DNA from: Paracidovorax avenae
Lineage (GTDB): Bacteria > Pseudomonadota > Gammaproteobacteria > Burkholderiales > Burkholderiaceae_C
Length of the DNA: 64,000 nt
Assembly: GCF_040892545.1 (NCBI RefSeq)
Contig: NZ_CP156079.1
Coordinates: forward strand, 5,429,501-5,493,500
Reading direction: 5' to 3'
In this document: positions 37,599 to 47,798 of the stretch, one piece after another
Numbering within the stretch: position 1 is the first letter of the stretch
How the letters are laid out: each line of letters begins with the position of its first letter
Program-made: the position numbers and the translations under genes
The notes under the pieces: model-generated
What the model was told of the DNA's origin: nothing
The model's database searches: none
What the model saw: only the letters and a program-made list of their open reading frames with translations

Positions 37599-38108
37599 AT
37601 GGCCCTTCTTCCCATCCTCTGCTATCCCGATCCCCGCCTGCACAAGGTGGCCCAGCCCGTCCAGGTAGTGGACGACCGCGTGCGCGCGCTGCTGGACGAC
37701 ATGCTTGAGACCATGTACGACGCGCAGGGCATCGGGCTGGCGGCCACGCAGGTGGACGTCCACGAGCGGATCATCACCATCGACGTGTCCGAGGACCGCG
37801 ACACGCCCCTGGTGCTGATCAACCCGGAGATCCTCTGGGCCAGCGAGGACAAGCAGGTCGGCGAGGAAGGCTGCCTGTCCGTCCCCGGCATCTACGACGG
37901 CGTGGAGCGCTCCACCGCCGTGCGCGTGCAGGCCCTCGACGCGCAGGGGCAGTCCCGCGTCATCGAGGCCGAAGGCCTGCTGGCCATCTGCATCCAGCAC
38001 GAGATGGACCACCTCCTGGGCAAGGTGTTCGTCGAATACCTCTCCCCCCTCAAGCGCACGCGCATCAAGACCAAGATGCTCAAGCAGCAGCGGGGTGCCC
38101 GGGCATGA
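37599..38108 (+). CDS. def: Peptide deformylase
   Basis: 169 residues. All three metal-site motifs are present: [20 protein letters not shown] (cysteine ligand at residue 92) and [10 protein letters not shown] (the two histidines and the catalytic glutamate). It removes the N-formyl group from nascent proteins. Motif 1 reads LAATQ. It starts at 37599 and its stop overlaps the next gene's ATG by four bases; fmt follows, giving the usual def-fmt functional pair with a lipoprotein gene inserted between. Confidence 0.97.
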   Translation: MALLPILCYPDPRLHKVAQPVQVVDDRVRALLDDMLETMYDAQGIGLAATQVDVHERIITIDVSEDRDTPLVLINPEILWASEDKQVGEEGCLSVPGIYDGVERSTAVRVQALDAQGQSRVIEAEGLLAICIQHEMDHLLGKVFVEYLSPLKRTRIKTKMLKQQRGARA

Positions 38109-38608
38109 TCGCCCGCACGGCCACGTTCTGGCGCCGCGCCGCGGCGGCCTGCCTGGCCGTGCTGCTGGCCGCCTGCGCGTCGCCCGACTTCCTGCGGCCG
38201 GGCGCGCAGCGCAGCGAGGTGCTGCGCGAACTGGGCCAGCCCTACTTTTCCTCGACGCTGCCCGGTGGCGGCGAGCGCATGGTCTATACCACCCAGCCCA
38301 TAGGGCGGCAGGTCTTCCATCTCGATTTCGACGCCCAGGGCCGCCTCGTGCACCGCGAGCAGGTCCTCACGTTCCAGAACCTCGCCGGCATTCCCGCCGG
38401 CACGCCGCTCGAGGAAGTGCGCCGCTTCTTCGGCCCGCCGATGCGCGTGGAGCAGGTGGCCCGTTTCGACGGCGACATCTGGACCTACCGTTTTCTCGAC
38501 GACATCAACACGCGCCGCTTCGCGCACGTGCACATCGACCGCCAGGGCGTGGTGCGCAAGGTGATGTTCACCGACGAGCCCGATCCGCGCGAGTGGCGCG
38601 CTTTCTGA
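38105..38608 (+). CDS. BamE-like (SmpA/OmlA) small outer-membrane lipoprotein
   Basis: 167 residues with a lipoprotein signal peptide ending LLAAC (lipid cysteine at 24). The mature part has two short repeats reminiscent of the BamE fold: [20 protein letters not shown] and [20 protein letters not shown], each a helix followed by a GxP turn and strands ([20 protein letters not shown]). Its role is not known; it could assist envelope assembly, but the main BamE gene is normally elsewhere. It overlaps def by ATGA and is followed by fmt, so the three are cotranscribed. Confidence 0.75.
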   Translation: MIARTATFWRRAAAACLAVLLAACASPDFLRPGAQRSEVLRELGQPYFSSTLPGGGERMVYTTQPIGRQVFHLDFDAQGRLVHREQVLTFQNLAGIPAGTPLEEVRRFFGPPMRVEQVARFDGDIWTYRFLDDINTRRFAHVHIDRQGVVRKVMFTDEPDPREWRAF

Positions 38609-38647
38609 CCGACCGGCGTCCCCGCGGGCGCGCCTTTTTCCGTTGCC

Positions 38648-39637
38648 ATGAAGATCATTTTTGCGGGCACGCCCGAGTTCGCCCGGGTGGCCCTGGAGCG
38701 CCTGCTCGCCGCGGGCGCCGAAGTCCCCCTCGTGCTCACCCAGCCCGACCGTCCCGCCGGCCGGGGCATGAAGCTGCAGGCGTCGCCCGTCAAGCAGTGC
38801 GCACTGGCCCACGGCATCGCAGTGGCGCAGCCGCGCGGGCTGCGGCTGGACGGCAAATATGCCGAGGACGCCGCCGCGGCGCGCACCGCGCTGGAGGCGG
38901 CCGACGCCGACGCCATGGTGGTCGCGGCCTACGGCCTGATCCTGCCGCAGTGGGTGCTGGACCTGCCCCGGCTGGGCTGCCTGAACATCCATGCGAGCCT
39001 GCTGCCGCGCTGGCGTGGCGCGGCGCCCATCCACCGCGCCATCGAGGCGGGCGACGCCGAGACGGGCGTGACCATCATGCAGATGGATGCCGGCCTGGAC
39101 ACGGGGGCCATGCTGCTCATTGAAAAAACCGCCATTGCGCCGCGCGAAACCACGGCCACGCTGCATGACCGGCTGGCCGGCCTGGGCGGCCGGCTGATCG
39201 TGGAGGCCATGGAACTGGCCGCCTGCGGCGGGCTGGCGGCCACGCCCCAGCCGGCCGAGGGCGTGACCTACGCGCACAAGATCGAGAAGGCCGAGAGCGC
39301 GATCGACTGGAAGTTGCCCGCCGCGGCGATCGACCGGCGCGTGCGCGCGTTCGATCCGTTCCCCGGCGCCTCGACGCAGTGCGGCGCCGAGACCATCAAG
39401 GTCTGGGGGTGCGAGCCGCTGCAAACGCCGCCGCCGGAGGGCTCGCGGCCCGGGGAGATCCTGCAGGTGGATGATGCCGGCGTGGCCGTGGCCTGCGGAG
39501 AGCCGGAAGCGCCCGGCGGCGTGCTGCGCCTCACGGTGCTGCAGCGCGCGGGCGGCAAGCGGCTGCCGGTGGGTGATTTCCTGCGCGGCCATCCGCTGGT
39601 GCCGGGCATGGTGCTCGGCGGCGAGGCCGGCGCATGA
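38648..39637 (+). CDS. fmt: Methionyl-tRNA formyltransferase
   Basis: 329 residues. It transfers formyl from 10-formyltetrahydrofolate to initiator Met-tRNA. The N-terminal domain begins [20 protein letters not shown]; the catalytic signature [20 protein letters not shown] holds the Asn and His, and the catalytic Asp is in [11 protein letters not shown]. The C-terminal tRNA-binding OB-like domain is complete. Its stop overlaps the azlC start by four bases (ATGA). Confidence 0.97.
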   Translation: MKIIFAGTPEFARVALERLLAAGAEVPLVLTQPDRPAGRGMKLQASPVKQCALAHGIAVAQPRGLRLDGKYAEDAAAARTALEAADADAMVVAAYGLILPQWVLDLPRLGCLNIHASLLPRWRGAAPIHRAIEAGDAETGVTIMQMDAGLDTGAMLLIEKTAIAPRETTATLHDRLAGLGGRLIVEAMELAACGGLAATPQPAEGVTYAHKIEKAESAIDWKLPAAAIDRRVRAFDPFPGASTQCGAETIKVWGCEPLQTPPPEGSRPGEILQVDDAGVAVACGEPEAPGGVLRLTVLQRAGGKRLPVGDFLRGHPLVPGMVLGGEAGA

Positions 39638-40500
39638 ACATGCCCGGGGACGCGCCCTCCAGCGAACCATCCGGCACCGTGCCGAGGTCGGCGGGGGAGA
39701 TGGTGCGGCATCCGTTTTTCCGCACCGGGATGACCGACATGATCGGCACCAGCGTGGGCATCGGCGCCTGGGGACTGGTGACCGGGGTGGCGATGGTCAA
39801 GAGCGGCATGCCCGTGGGACTGGCGATCTTCATGTCGCTCACCGTCTATGCAGGCAGCGCCCAGCTCACCGTGCTGCCGCTGCTCACCGCGGGGGCGCCG
39901 CTGTGGGTGATGTGGCTCGCCGCCTCGTGCGTGAACCTGCGGTTCGTCATCTTCAGCAGCATGTGGCGCAGCTATTTCGCCTGGCTGCCGCGCCGCCAGC
40001 GGCTGGCGGTGGGGTATTTCAGCGGCGACGTGATCTTCGTGGCGTTCATGAAGCGCTTTCCGCGGCCCGCGCCGCAGGCCGAGCAGGTGCCCTATTTCTG
40101 GGGAGCGGCGGTGCTGAACTGGCTGTCGTGGCAGGTGCCGTCCATCGCCGGCATCCTGCTGGCGAACGTGGTGCCGCTGTCCTGGGGGCTGGGCTTCGCG
40201 GGCGTGCTGGCGCTGCTGGGGGTGCTGCTGTCCATGCTCTTCGACCGCGCCACCTGGATCGCCACGGGCGTGGCCATGACGGCGGCGATCGCTGCGTTCT
40301 CTCTGCCGCTCAAGCTCAACATCCTGGTCGCGATCGCCGCTGCCGTGGCCGCCGGGCTGCTGATCGAGGCGGCGGACCGCCACCTGCGGCGCAGGCCCGA
40401 GGTACGGCTCGTGCCGGCGCACGGCACGCTGCGGCCGGACGAGAAGAAGCACGTGCAGGACGGCGACGTGGTGCCGCTGCGCGAGGAGGACCATCCATGA
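39634..40500 (+). CDS. azlC: AzlC family branched-chain amino acid exporter, large subunit
   Basis: 288 residues with about seven hydrophobic segments and a short acidic cytoplasmic tail. The family signature occurs as [40 protein letters not shown] and [15 protein letters not shown]. With AzlD it exports branched-chain amino acids or analogues (the YgaZ/YgaH type). Overlaps fmt by four bases. The AzlD partner follows. Confidence 0.88.
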   Translation: MNMPGDAPSSEPSGTVPRSAGEMVRHPFFRTGMTDMIGTSVGIGAWGLVTGVAMVKSGMPVGLAIFMSLTVYAGSAQLTVLPLLTAGAPLWVMWLAASCVNLRFVIFSSMWRSYFAWLPRRQRLAVGYFSGDVIFVAFMKRFPRPAPQAEQVPYFWGAAVLNWLSWQVPSIAGILLANVVPLSWGLGFAGVLALLGVLLSMLFDRATWIATGVAMTAAIAAFSLPLKLNILVAIAAAVAAGLLIEAADRHLRRRPEVRLVPAHGTLRPDEKKHVQDGDVVPLREEDHP

Positions 40501-40531
40501 GCAGCGCATGGCAACGCGCGGGGGAGGCGGC

Positions 40532-40867
40532 ATGGATGCCTCGGTGACGGAGATCGTGGTGGCGACCGTGGGACTGGCGTTGATCACGCTCATCACGCGT
40601 GCCTTCTTCATGATTCCCGAGAAGGAAGTCCCGATGCCCGACTGGCTCAAGCGGGGGCTGAAGTACGCCCCGCTCGCGGCGCTGGCGGCCGTGCTGGCGC
40701 CGGAGCTTTTCATGGCGGGCGGTGAATTCATCGGGACCCTGCAGGACGCCCGGCTGCCGGCCATGGCCTGCGCCGCGGCCTACTATTTCTGGCGCCGCGG
40801 CATCCTGGGCACGATCTGCGTGGGCATGGCGGTCTATCTGCCGCTGCACATCGGCCTGGGCTGGTAG
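40532..40867 (+). CDS. azlD: AzlD family small exporter subunit
   Basis: 111 residues from the ATG at 40532, chosen because GGGGGAGG lies seven bases upstream; an ATG at 40508 adds MATRGGGG. Three to four helices with the family pattern [20 protein letters not shown] and [18 protein letters not shown]. It forms the two-part amino acid exporter with the preceding gene. Confidence 0.85.
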   Translation: MDASVTEIVVATVGLALITLITRAFFMIPEKEVPMPDWLKRGLKYAPLAALAAVLAPELFMAGGEFIGTLQDARLPAMACAAAYYFWRRGILGTICVGMAVYLPLHIGLGW

Positions 40868-40970
40868 CGCCCGCGCTCTGCGCGCCTACAATCCCTCGCA
40901 GTTTTTTCGCACCAGCCGCCTGCCCGCCACTCCCGGTGGCCGGCCAGGCTTTTCCACACCCTTCCAGCCC

Positions 40971-42164
40971 ATGCAAATCCTTCGCTTTTCCGACCTCTGC
41001 GCCCAAGGCCAGGCCCGCGGCCAGCGCGTGTTCATCCGCGCCGATCTGAACGTGCCCCAGGACGACGACGGCCGCATCACCGAAGACACGCGCATCCGCG
41101 CATCCGTGCCGTGCATCCGGATGGCGCTGGACGCAGGCGCCGCGGTGATGGTGACGAGCCACCTCGGCCGTCCCACGGAAGGCACGCTCACGCCCGCGGA
41201 CTCGCTCGCACCCGTGGCGGCGCGCCTGTCGGAACTGCTCGGCTGCGAAGTGCCACTGGTAGCCGACTGGGTGGACGGCGTGCAGGTGCAGCCCGGCCAG
41301 GTCGTGCTGCTGGAGAACTGCCGCGTGAACGTGGGCGAAAAGAAGAACAAGCCGGAGCTGGCGCAGAAGATGGCCAAGCTCTGCGACATCTATGTGAACG
41401 ATGCCTTCGGCACCGCGCACCGTGCCGAGGGCACGACCTACGGCATCGCCGAGTACGCGAAGGTGGCCTGCGCCGGCCCGCTGCTGTCCGCCGAGATCGA
41501 TGCCATCGGCAAGGCGCTGGCCCAGCCCGAGCGGCCGCTGGCCGCCATCGTGGCGGGCAGCAAGGTGTCCACCAAGCTGACCATCCTCAAGAGCCTGTCC
41601 GACAAGGTGGACCAGCTCATCGTGGGCGGGGGCATCGCCAATACCTTCATGCTGGCCGCAGGCCTGTCGATCGGCAAGAGCCTGGCCGAGCCCGACCTGG
41701 TGGAAGAGGCCCGGGCCGTGATCGAAGCCATGAAGGCGCGCGGCGCCGAGGTGCCGATTCCCACCGACGTGGTGGTCGCCAAGACCTTCTCGGCCGATGC
41801 GCCCGCCACCGTCAAGGCCGCCACCGACGTCGCCGAGGACGACCTGATCCTGGACATCGGCCCGCAGACGGCCGCGAAGCTGGCCGCCCAGCTCAAGGCC
41901 GCCGGCACCATCGTCTGGAACGGCCCGGTGGGCGTGTTCGAGTTCGCGGCCTTCGAGAACGGGACCAAGGCCATCGCCCAGGCCATCGCCGAGTCGCCGG
42001 CCTTCAGCATCGCCGGCGGCGGAGACACGCTCGCCGCGATCGCGAAATACGGCATCGAGAAGAACGTGGGCTACATCTCCACGGGCGGCGGAGCCTTCCT
42101 GGAAGTGCTGGAGGGCAAGACGCTGCCGGCCTTCGAGATCCTGCAGAAGCGCGCCCAGGGCTGA
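40971..42164 (+). CDS. pgk: Phosphoglycerate kinase
   Basis: 397 residues. It interconverts 1,3-bisphosphoglycerate and ATP-coupled 3-phosphoglycerate in glycolysis or gluconeogenesis. The substrate-binding signature [18 protein letters not shown] and [10 protein letters not shown] lie in the N-domain; the nucleotide-binding [13 protein letters not shown] and [14 protein letters not shown] are in the C-domain. TACAAT at 40887-40892 gives a plausible -10 with a leader of about 70 nt. A terminator follows at 42191-42224. Isolated from other glycolytic genes here. Confidence 0.97.
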   Translation: MQILRFSDLCAQGQARGQRVFIRADLNVPQDDDGRITEDTRIRASVPCIRMALDAGAAVMVTSHLGRPTEGTLTPADSLAPVAARLSELLGCEVPLVADWVDGVQVQPGQVVLLENCRVNVGEKKNKPELAQKMAKLCDIYVNDAFGTAHRAEGTTYGIAEYAKVACAGPLLSAEIDAIGKALAQPERPLAAIVAGSKVSTKLTILKSLSDKVDQLIVGGGIANTFMLAAGLSIGKSLAEPDLVEEARAVIEAMKARGAEVPIPTDVVVAKTFSADAPATVKAATDVAEDDLILDIGPQTAAKLAAQLKAAGTIVWNGPVGVFEFAAFENGTKAIAQAIAESPAFSIAGGGDTLAAIAKYGIEKNVGYISTGGGAFLEVLEGKTLPAFEILQKRAQG

Positions 42165-42190
42165 TCTGCAGTTTTCAGGCATCAGGACGC

Positions 42191-42224
42191 AAGCCCGCTG
42201 GCGCACTGCCTGCGGGCTTTTGCT
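42191..42224 (+). terminator. Intrinsic terminator of pgk
   Basis: AAGCCCGC (42191-42198), 13-nt loop, GCGGGCTT (42212-42219), followed by TTGCTTT. It lies 26 bp after pgk and just before the convergent AraC-type gene, which ends at 42235. Confidence 0.75.
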
Positions 42225-42234
42225 TTGGAGCCCT

Positions 42235-43074
42235 TCAGCGCACCGTGGAAGGCAGGTAGCCGAATCGGCCGCGGAAGCGCTCGGCAAAGCGCGCACGGGA
42301 CTGGTAGCCGCAGGCCAGCGCGATGCGCGGAATGCTCCAGCCGGTGGTCTGCAGCAGCATCAGCGCGTGCTGCATGCGCACGTCGGCCAGCAGGGCATCG
42401 AAGCGTTGCTGCTCGGCCGCCAGGCGCCGGCGCAGGGTGGCTTCGCTCATCGCGAGGGCGTGACCGGCCAGCGCCGCCGTCCAGCGCTGTTCGGGCGCGG
42501 CGCCCAGCAGCGCGCGCAGGCGCCGGGTGGTGGCATGGTGAAACGCGGGCCGGAAGGCATGTCCACGCTCGTGCAGCGCGCACAGCAGGTCCAGCAGACG
42601 GTAGTGCAGGCGCTCGTCGCCGATGTGCGCGGCGCCCACGCCGTCCACGGCATGGCCGAGGGTGCGGGCCAGATCGTCGTCCAGCGGCAGCGCCCGGAAA
42701 GGCGCCTGCGGCGCGGCGGCCGGCACACCCCCAGCCCGGCCGCGCTGGAACGACTCCAGCAGGCCGGCATCCAGCACGAGCAGCACGGAGCGGAACCGCC
42801 GGGCGGTGCCGCACGGCGTCTTGTGCAGGTCTGCACAGGTGCCGGGATCGACCAGCAGCAGCGTGGGGCCACCGGTGACGGACAGGCGCTGCGTGCCGGC
42901 CACCAGATCGAGCCGGCCGTCCTGCACCTGCAACAGAGTGGCGTCCTGGAACGCGAATCGCGGCGTGTGCTGCACCGTGGCCAGGGTCGGACGGGCGAGC
43001 TGGCACAGACTGCGCCGCAGTACGGGCGCACCGGAGGGCGCTGCCGCGGCAGGTGCCGGCACCACTCCCGTCAC
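42235..43074 (-). CDS. AraC-family transcriptional regulator
   Basis: 279 residues. The N-terminal part is a cupin-like sensor (FQDATLLQVQDGRLDLVAGT, LLLVDPGTCADLH), the C-terminal ~100 residues two helix-turn-helix motifs, ending with the family signature IALACGYQSRARFAERFRGRF. The start overlaps the stop of the PEBP-family gene by four bases (43071-43074), so both are cotranscribed leftward, PEBP first. The signal it senses is unknown. Confidence 0.88.
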   Translation of the reverse strand: MTGVVPAPAAAAPSGAPVLRRSLCQLARPTLATVQHTPRFAFQDATLLQVQDGRLDLVAGTQRLSVTGGPTLLLVDPGTCADLHKTPCGTARRFRSVLLVLDAGLLESFQRGRAGGVPAAAPQAPFRALPLDDDLARTLGHAVDGVGAAHIGDERLHYRLLDLLCALHERGHAFRPAFHHATTRRLRALLGAAPEQRWTAALAGHALAMSEATLRRRLAAEQQRFDALLADVRMQHALMLLQTTGWSIPRIALACGYQSRARFAERFRGRFGYLPSTVR

Positions 43075-43706
43075 GGCAGGGCGACGGCCGGGTTGAGTGT
43101 GTACAGGCCGGTCAGGCGGGCCTCGGCCAGCACGGGTGCCCTGGCCAGCGCGGCGCGCACGTTGGCGCCGGTCAGCGGCCCTTCGACCTGCAGCGTGGGG
43201 GTGCCGAGCGCGTACACCGTGAAGACGTAGTGGTGCACGATGGCGTCGTTCCAGGGCGGGCAGGGGCCGTCGTAGCCGTAGTAGTCGCCCCGCATGTCCT
43301 GGTCGCCCGCGAACCAGCCCGTGTAGTCGTTGATGCCGTGGCGCAGGCCCTCCGGCGCGGCGGGGCCGGGCTTGCCGCGCGGCGTGACGACGCTGGAATG
43401 GGAGCCGGCGGCGATCTCGGTGCGGTCGGCGGGAATGTCGAGCAGCAGCCAGTGGAAGAAATCCACGCGGGGCAGGCTGGCGGGCACGGTGCGGCCCTCC
43501 TGGTTCACATCGTCGCCCTGGCTGGGCACGTCCGGGTCATGGCAGACGATGGCGAACGACTGCGTGCCGGCCGGTGCGCCGCTCCACGCCAGGTGCGGGT
43601 TGCGGTTGCCGGACAGCGCGACGTGCGCCGCCGTATCGGGCACGGCGAAGGCGAATTCGCCGGGAATGGCCTGCCCGTCCTGGAAGCTGTGGCTGGTGAG
43701 TTGCAT
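43071..43706 (-). CDS. YbhB/YbcL family Raf-kinase-inhibitor-like protein (PEBP)
   Basis: 211 residues from the ATG at 43706. The PEBP core is present: LSGNRNPHLAWSGAPAGTQS, VICHDPD-type motif (AIVCHDPDVPS), VDFFHWLLLDIPAD and GINDYTGWFAG, then YYGYDGPCPPWNDAIVHHYV. These residues line the anion-binding pocket. Bacterial members have no settled role. It is cotranscribed with the AraC regulator that follows. A 22-residue upstream extension was rejected for lack of conservation. Confidence 0.9.
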   Translation of the reverse strand: MQLTSHSFQDGQAIPGEFAFAVPDTAAHVALSGNRNPHLAWSGAPAGTQSFAIVCHDPDVPSQGDDVNQEGRTVPASLPRVDFFHWLLLDIPADRTEIAAGSHSSVVTPRGKPGPAAPEGLRHGINDYTGWFAGDQDMRGDYYGYDGPCPPWNDAIVHHYVFTVYALGTPTLQVEGPLTGANVRAALARAPVLAEARLTGLYTLNPAVALP

Positions 43707-43863
43707 GCGTGAAGGCTCCTGTGCGGTGTAGGAACGAGGAAGGAAGACACGGCCCCGGCAAGCCGGAGGCATGGCCGCATTCTAGGAACCGTGGGCGGCA
43801 GCGAACGCATCGCATCCGATCACATCGTGCCTTGATCCCGTCAATCTGGCGGGATCTGTGTCT

Positions 43864-44745
43864 TCACGCTCTCTTGTCCGGCCACAGCACCGAGGCGATG
43901 GCGGCCACCATCAGCGCCACGGCCGCCCAGTCCTGCCAGTGCAACCGCTCGCCCAGCCACAACGCGCCGCCGAACACGCCAAGCACGGGGATGAACATCA
44001 CGGACAGAGTAGAGGCCACGGGCGGCAGAGTGCGTGCCAGGTAGAACCAGGCCGGCTGCGCGAAGCCGAAGGCCAGCACAGCGTTGTAGAGCACGGCACC
44101 CCACACGACCGGCGTGGGCATCGCCCAGCGGTCACGCTCGAACACCACCGACAGCACGACCAGCACCGCCAGCGTCTGCACCGTCATCCAGAACGACATC
44201 GTGAGCGTGGGCAGGGGGATGGTGCTGCGCCGCAGCAGCTGCGTGCCCAACCCCCAGGCGGCCGCGGCCGAAAGCATCAGCAGCACGCCGTAGGGCCGAC
44301 CGCCCAGGGCGCTCAGTTCGTGCCACAGCAGCAGCAACACGCCACCGGCCGCCGCCGCGACGCCGCCCCAGGCCCGCGGTGCGAGGCGTTCGCCGAAGCA
44401 GGCGGCACCCAGCACCGCCGAGAAGATCGGCATGGTGTAGCCCAGGATGGCCGCCCGTCCGCTCGAGAGCTCGGGGATGGCCAGGATGGCCAGCACGTAC
44501 CACACCACCATGTTCGCGAGACCCAGGCCCGCGAGGGGCCACCAGTAGGCGCGCGGCACGGCGAAGGGCAGGCGCAGGGCCGCCAGCACCGCGCCGAGCA
44601 GCGGCAGGCCCAGGCCGAGCACCAGCACGCGGAAGGTCAGCGGCGGAAATCCCGTCACGCCCAGCTTCATCACCGGCCAGTTCAGCCCCCACACCAGGGT
44701 CAGGACAACGAGCACGGCGAGCTGGCGGCAAGTGAGTACGGGCAT
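43864..44745 (-). CDS. EamA/DMT-family transporter (RhaT-like)
   Basis: 293 residues from the ATG at 44745, with ten hydrophobic helices in two EamA repeats ([19 protein letters not shown] at the start; [18 protein letters not shown] in the second). Probably exports small metabolites or amino acids across the inner membrane; substrate unknown. Divergent from pyrF with about 90 bp between them. An open extension to 44877 would overlap pyrF and was rejected. Confidence 0.85.
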   Translation of the reverse strand: MPVLTCRQLAVLVVLTLVWGLNWPVMKLGVTGFPPLTFRVLVLGLGLPLLGAVLAALRLPFAVPRAYWWPLAGLGLANMVVWYVLAILAIPELSSGRAAILGYTMPIFSAVLGAACFGERLAPRAWGGVAAAAGGVLLLLWHELSALGGRPYGVLLMLSAAAAWGLGTQLLRRSTIPLPTLTMSFWMTVQTLAVLVVLSVVFERDRWAMPTPVVWGAVLYNAVLAFGFAQPAWFYLARTLPPVASTLSVMFIPVLGVFGGALWLGERLHWQDWAAVALMVAAIASVLWPDKRA

Positions 44746-44823
44746 GGAAGCGGATCGTATCGGGGAGGCGCAACCCATGCAGTCGTGCGCGGCACCCGGC
44801 CCGGCGGCGCGGGGGGCGCCTTC

Positions 44824-44829
44824 TACAAT
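44824..44829 (+). promoter_or_regulatory. -10 element immediately upstream of pyrF
   Basis: TACAAT at 44824-44829 ends seven bases before the pyrF ATG (44837). The predicted start site coincides with the ATG, so the message would be leaderless. No good -35 element lies at 16-18 bp. The arrangement repeats that of purB. Confidence 0.4.
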
Positions 44830-44836
44830 CCCGGCC

Positions 44837-45661
44837 ATGACCTTCATCGACATGCTGCGCGGCGCCACCGCGCGCAACGACTCCCTGCTCTGCGTGGGCC
44901 TGGACCCCGAACCATCGCGCTTTCCCGCCGGCCTGCGCGGCGATGCCAGCCGGATCTATGACTTCTGCGCGGCGATCGTGGACGCCACGGCCGACCTCGC
45001 CTGCGCCTTCAAGCCGCAGATCGCGTATTTCGCCGCCCATCGCGCGGAAGAGCAGCTCGAACGCCTCATGCGGCACATGCGCGCCACCGCTCCGCACGTG
45101 CCCGTGATCCTGGACGCCAAGCGCGGCGACATCGGCTCCACGGCCCAGCAGTACGCGATCGAGGCCTTCGAGCGCTACGGTGCCGACGCGGTGACGCTCT
45201 CGCCCTTCATGGGCTTCGACTCCATCGAGCCCTACCTGGCCTACCACGGCAAGGGTGCCTTCCTGCTGTGCCGCACCTCCAACCCGGGCGGCGACGACCT
45301 GCAGAGCCAGCGCCTGGCGAGCGTGGACGGACAGCCGCTGCTGTTCGAACACATCGCGCGGCAGGCCCAGGGCCCATGGAACCGCAACGGCCAGTTGGGC
45401 CTGGTGGTGGGCGCCACCTACCCGGCCGAGATCGAGCGCGTGCGCGCCCTCGCCCCGACGCTGCCGCTGCTCATCCCCGGCGTGGGCGCCCAGGGCGGTG
45501 ACGCGGCGGCCACGGTGCGCGCCGGCCTGCGGCCGGACGGCCCGATCGTCGTGAACTCCTCGCGCGCCATCCTGTATGCGAGCGCGGATGAAGGCTTCGC
45601 CGCTGCGGCGCGGCAGGCGGCGCAGGCCACGCGCGCTGCGTTGAACGCGGCGCGGGGCTGA
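44837..45661 (+). CDS. pyrF: Orotidine-5'-phosphate decarboxylase (type 2)
   Basis: 274 residues, the longer type 2 enzyme. It makes UMP from OMP in pyrimidine synthesis. The substrate-binding start [16 protein letters not shown] and the catalytic lysine motif [17 protein letters not shown] are intact, as is the phosphate-binding [15 protein letters not shown]. No ribosome-binding site precedes the ATG; a TACAAT box sits seven bases upstream. It is followed on the same strand by a LysR gene, 44 bp away. Confidence 0.96.
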   Translation: MTFIDMLRGATARNDSLLCVGLDPEPSRFPAGLRGDASRIYDFCAAIVDATADLACAFKPQIAYFAAHRAEEQLERLMRHMRATAPHVPVILDAKRGDIGSTAQQYAIEAFERYGADAVTLSPFMGFDSIEPYLAYHGKGAFLLCRTSNPGGDDLQSQRLASVDGQPLLFEHIARQAQGPWNRNGQLGLVVGATYPAEIERVRALAPTLPLLIPGVGAQGGDAAATVRAGLRPDGPIVVNSSRAILYASADEGFAAAARQAAQATRAALNAARG

Positions 45662-45705
45662 GGCCGGGCCAACCAGCCATCACCGCCAACCCATCCACCC
45701 TCTGC

Positions 45706-46653
45706 ATGCAGCTCAAATGGGTGGAAGACTTCATCGCGCTGGCGCGCGAGCGCAGCTTCACGCGTGCTGCCGAGCAGCGGCATGTCACGCATCCCGCGTT
45801 CGGGCGGCGCATCCGTGCGCTGGAGGCCTGGGCCGGCACGGCCCTGGTAGAACGCGGCAGTCCGGAGGCGGAGCAGGACACGGGCCCGCTCCGTAGCCGC
45901 AGCGGTGCGGGTGGGCCGGTGCGCCTCACCGCAGCGGGGACGGCCTTTCTCGCGACGGCCGAGCAGTTGGCGCGCGAGCTTTCGCAATCGCAGGAAGAGC
46001 TGCGCGCCATCGCCGGCCGGCAGGGGCGGTCGGTCACCATCGCCACGGGCCGCACGCTCGCACGCACGGCGCTGGCAGACGCCCTGCCGCGCCTGCGCGC
46101 TGTGCTGCAGTCGGCGGAACTGCGGGTGGTGACGAACGGGCTGGCACAGACGGTGGAGATGCTGGAGCGCGGGGAAGCGGACTTCTGGCTGGGCTACCAC
46201 CACGCCGCGCTCGAAGTGCGTCTGGACGGGCGCTCGTACGCGCACGCCACGCTCGCGTCCGACCGGCTGGTGCCCGTATCGCGCACGGATGCCCAGGGCC
46301 TGCCGCGGCACGCGCTGGCCTCGTCGGGCCCGGCCGTGCCCTACCTCGCCTATGCCGACACGCTGGCGCTCGGCCGCCTGGTGGAAGACCTGCTGGCCCG
46401 GCACCCGCTGGCACCACGGCTGCGCCGCATCATCGAATGCGACTCGGCCGATGCGCAGTACGAGTACGTGCACCGCGGGCTGGGCGTGGCCTGGCTGCCG
46501 TGGTCCATGGTGCGGGCCGACTGCCAGGCCGGACGGCTCGCGCCGGCCGGCGAGCGCCGCCTGGAGCTGCGGTTCGACGTGCGCCTGGTGCGGCCCAAGC
46601 GCCGGCTCACCGATGCCGCCGAGGCGGTCTGGCAGGCCCTCGCACGCGCCTGA
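45706..46653 (+). CDS. LysR-family transcriptional regulator
   Basis: 315 residues starting MQLKWVEDFIALARERSFTR. The winged helix-turn-helix is at about residues 5-60 (RAAEQRHVTHPAFGRRIRALE), followed by a linker (unusually long, Ser/Gly/Arg-rich at about 50-70) and the periplasmic-binding-like sensor domain. It is oriented in the same direction as the TctC receptor gene that begins 131 bp downstream, not divergent as LysR targets usually are. It may control the receptor and deacylase. Confidence 0.9.
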   Translation: MQLKWVEDFIALARERSFTRAAEQRHVTHPAFGRRIRALEAWAGTALVERGSPEAEQDTGPLRSRSGAGGPVRLTAAGTAFLATAEQLARELSQSQEELRAIAGRQGRSVTIATGRTLARTALADALPRLRAVLQSAELRVVTNGLAQTVEMLERGEADFWLGYHHAALEVRLDGRSYAHATLASDRLVPVSRTDAQGLPRHALASSGPAVPYLAYADTLALGRLVEDLLARHPLAPRLRRIIECDSADAQYEYVHRGLGVAWLPWSMVRADCQAGRLAPAGERRLELRFDVRLVRPKRRLTDAAEAVWQALARA

Positions 46654-46784
46654 CAGCCGAGCCCCTGCGGCGTGGCGGTGCCGGATCAGCACGCAATCGT
46701 GCCCATTCGGCACCACGCATCGGCACACGGCTCCCACAATCGGCCCACCCTCTGCACATCCCTACCGCCCACGGAGATCGTCCC

Positions 46785-47798
46785 ATGTCCTCATTCCACC
46801 CCTTCCAGGCCAGTGGCCCGGGCCGCCGGCGCGCGCTCGCCCTGCTCGCCCCGCTGGCGCTGGCCGCCGCCATGGCCGGCCCCCAGTCCGCCCTTGCGCA
46901 GGACGCCTGGCCCGCGCGGCCGATCACGCTGGTCGTGGGCTATCCGCCCGGCGGCAGCACGGATCTGACGGCCCGCACCCTGGGGCCGGAACTCTCTTCG
47001 CGCCTGGGCGTGCCGGTCGTGATCGAGAACCTCGGCGGGGCCGGCGGCGCGATCGGCGCGCAGAAGGTGGCCAGCAGCGCGCCCGACGGCTACACGCTGC
47101 TGCTGGGCGCGAGCAACGAGATCGCCATCAACCGGCTCGTCACGAAGAAGGTCAAGTACGACGTCAAGGATTTCACCGCTCTGGCGCTGGTGGCATCGCA
47201 GCCGCTGGTGCTGGTGGCGTCCACCGGCTCGGGCGTGAAGAATGCTGCCGAGTTCGTGCAGCGCGTGCGCTCGCAGCCGGGCAAGACCAGCTACGGCAGT
47301 TCGGGCGTGGGCACTTCACTGCACCTGGCCGGCGAAATGGTCAAGGAGCAGGGCCAGCTCTTCATGACGCACATTCCCTACCGCGGCGTGGCGCCGCTGA
47401 CCAGCGACCTGATGGGCAACAACATCGAGTTCGGCGTGTTCGTGCTCTCCAGCGCGCTGCCGCACATCCGCAGCGGCAAGGTGGTCGCGCTGGGCACGAC
47501 CGAAGCGCACCGCTCGGCGATCACGCCCGACATCCCGGCCCTGGCCGAACTGCCGCAGTTCAAGAACGTGGACATCAACGTGTGGTTCGCGCTCATGGGC
47601 CCCGCAAACCTGCCGCGTCCGGTCGCGGACAAGCTGCGCAAGGCGACGCGCGAAGCCCTGCAGTCGCCGGAATTCCGCAAGAAGATGGAAGCCGGTGGAT
47701 CGGTCGTAGCCTCTCCAACCGTGGACCTCGACGCCTATCTGGCCGCCGAAGTGGCCAAGTACCGCAAGATCGTCCAGTTCGCCAAGATCGAAGAGTGA
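46785..47798 (+). CDS. Bug/TctC-family tripartite tricarboxylate transporter substrate-binding protein
   Basis: 337 residues. It has a Tat-like signal region (GRRRALALLAPLALAAAMAG) and then the Bug start WPARPITLVVGYPPGGSTDL, with VIENLGGAGGAIGAQKVA and ALAELPQFKNVDINVWFALM further on. Bug proteins are periplasmic receptors for carboxylates such as citrate, gentisate or nicotinate; they are very numerous in Comamonadaceae and most lack a neighbouring TctAB permease, as here. Its stop overlaps the ATG of the next gene (TGATG). The clustering with a LysR gene and a deacylase suggests uptake and processing of an N-acylated compound. Confidence 0.9.
   Translation: MSSFHPFQASGPGRRRALALLAPLALAAAMAGPQSALAQDAWPARPITLVVGYPPGGSTDLTARTLGPELSSRLGVPVVIENLGGAGGAIGAQKVASSAPDGYTLLLGASNEIAINRLVTKKVKYDVKDFTALALVASQPLVLVASTGSGVKNAAEFVQRVRSQPGKTSYGSSGVGTSLHLAGEMVKEQGQLFMTHIPYRGVAPLTSDLMGNNIEFGVFVLSSALPHIRSGKVVALGTTEAHRSAITPDIPALAELPQFKNVDINVWFALMGPANLPRPVADKLRKATREALQSPEFRKKMEAGGSVVASPTVDLDAYLAAEVAKYRKIVQFAKIEE

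Noticed and set aside
43864..44745. Extending the EamA gene to 44877
   Set aside because: It would overlap pyrF and its promoter, and the added residues show no transporter features.
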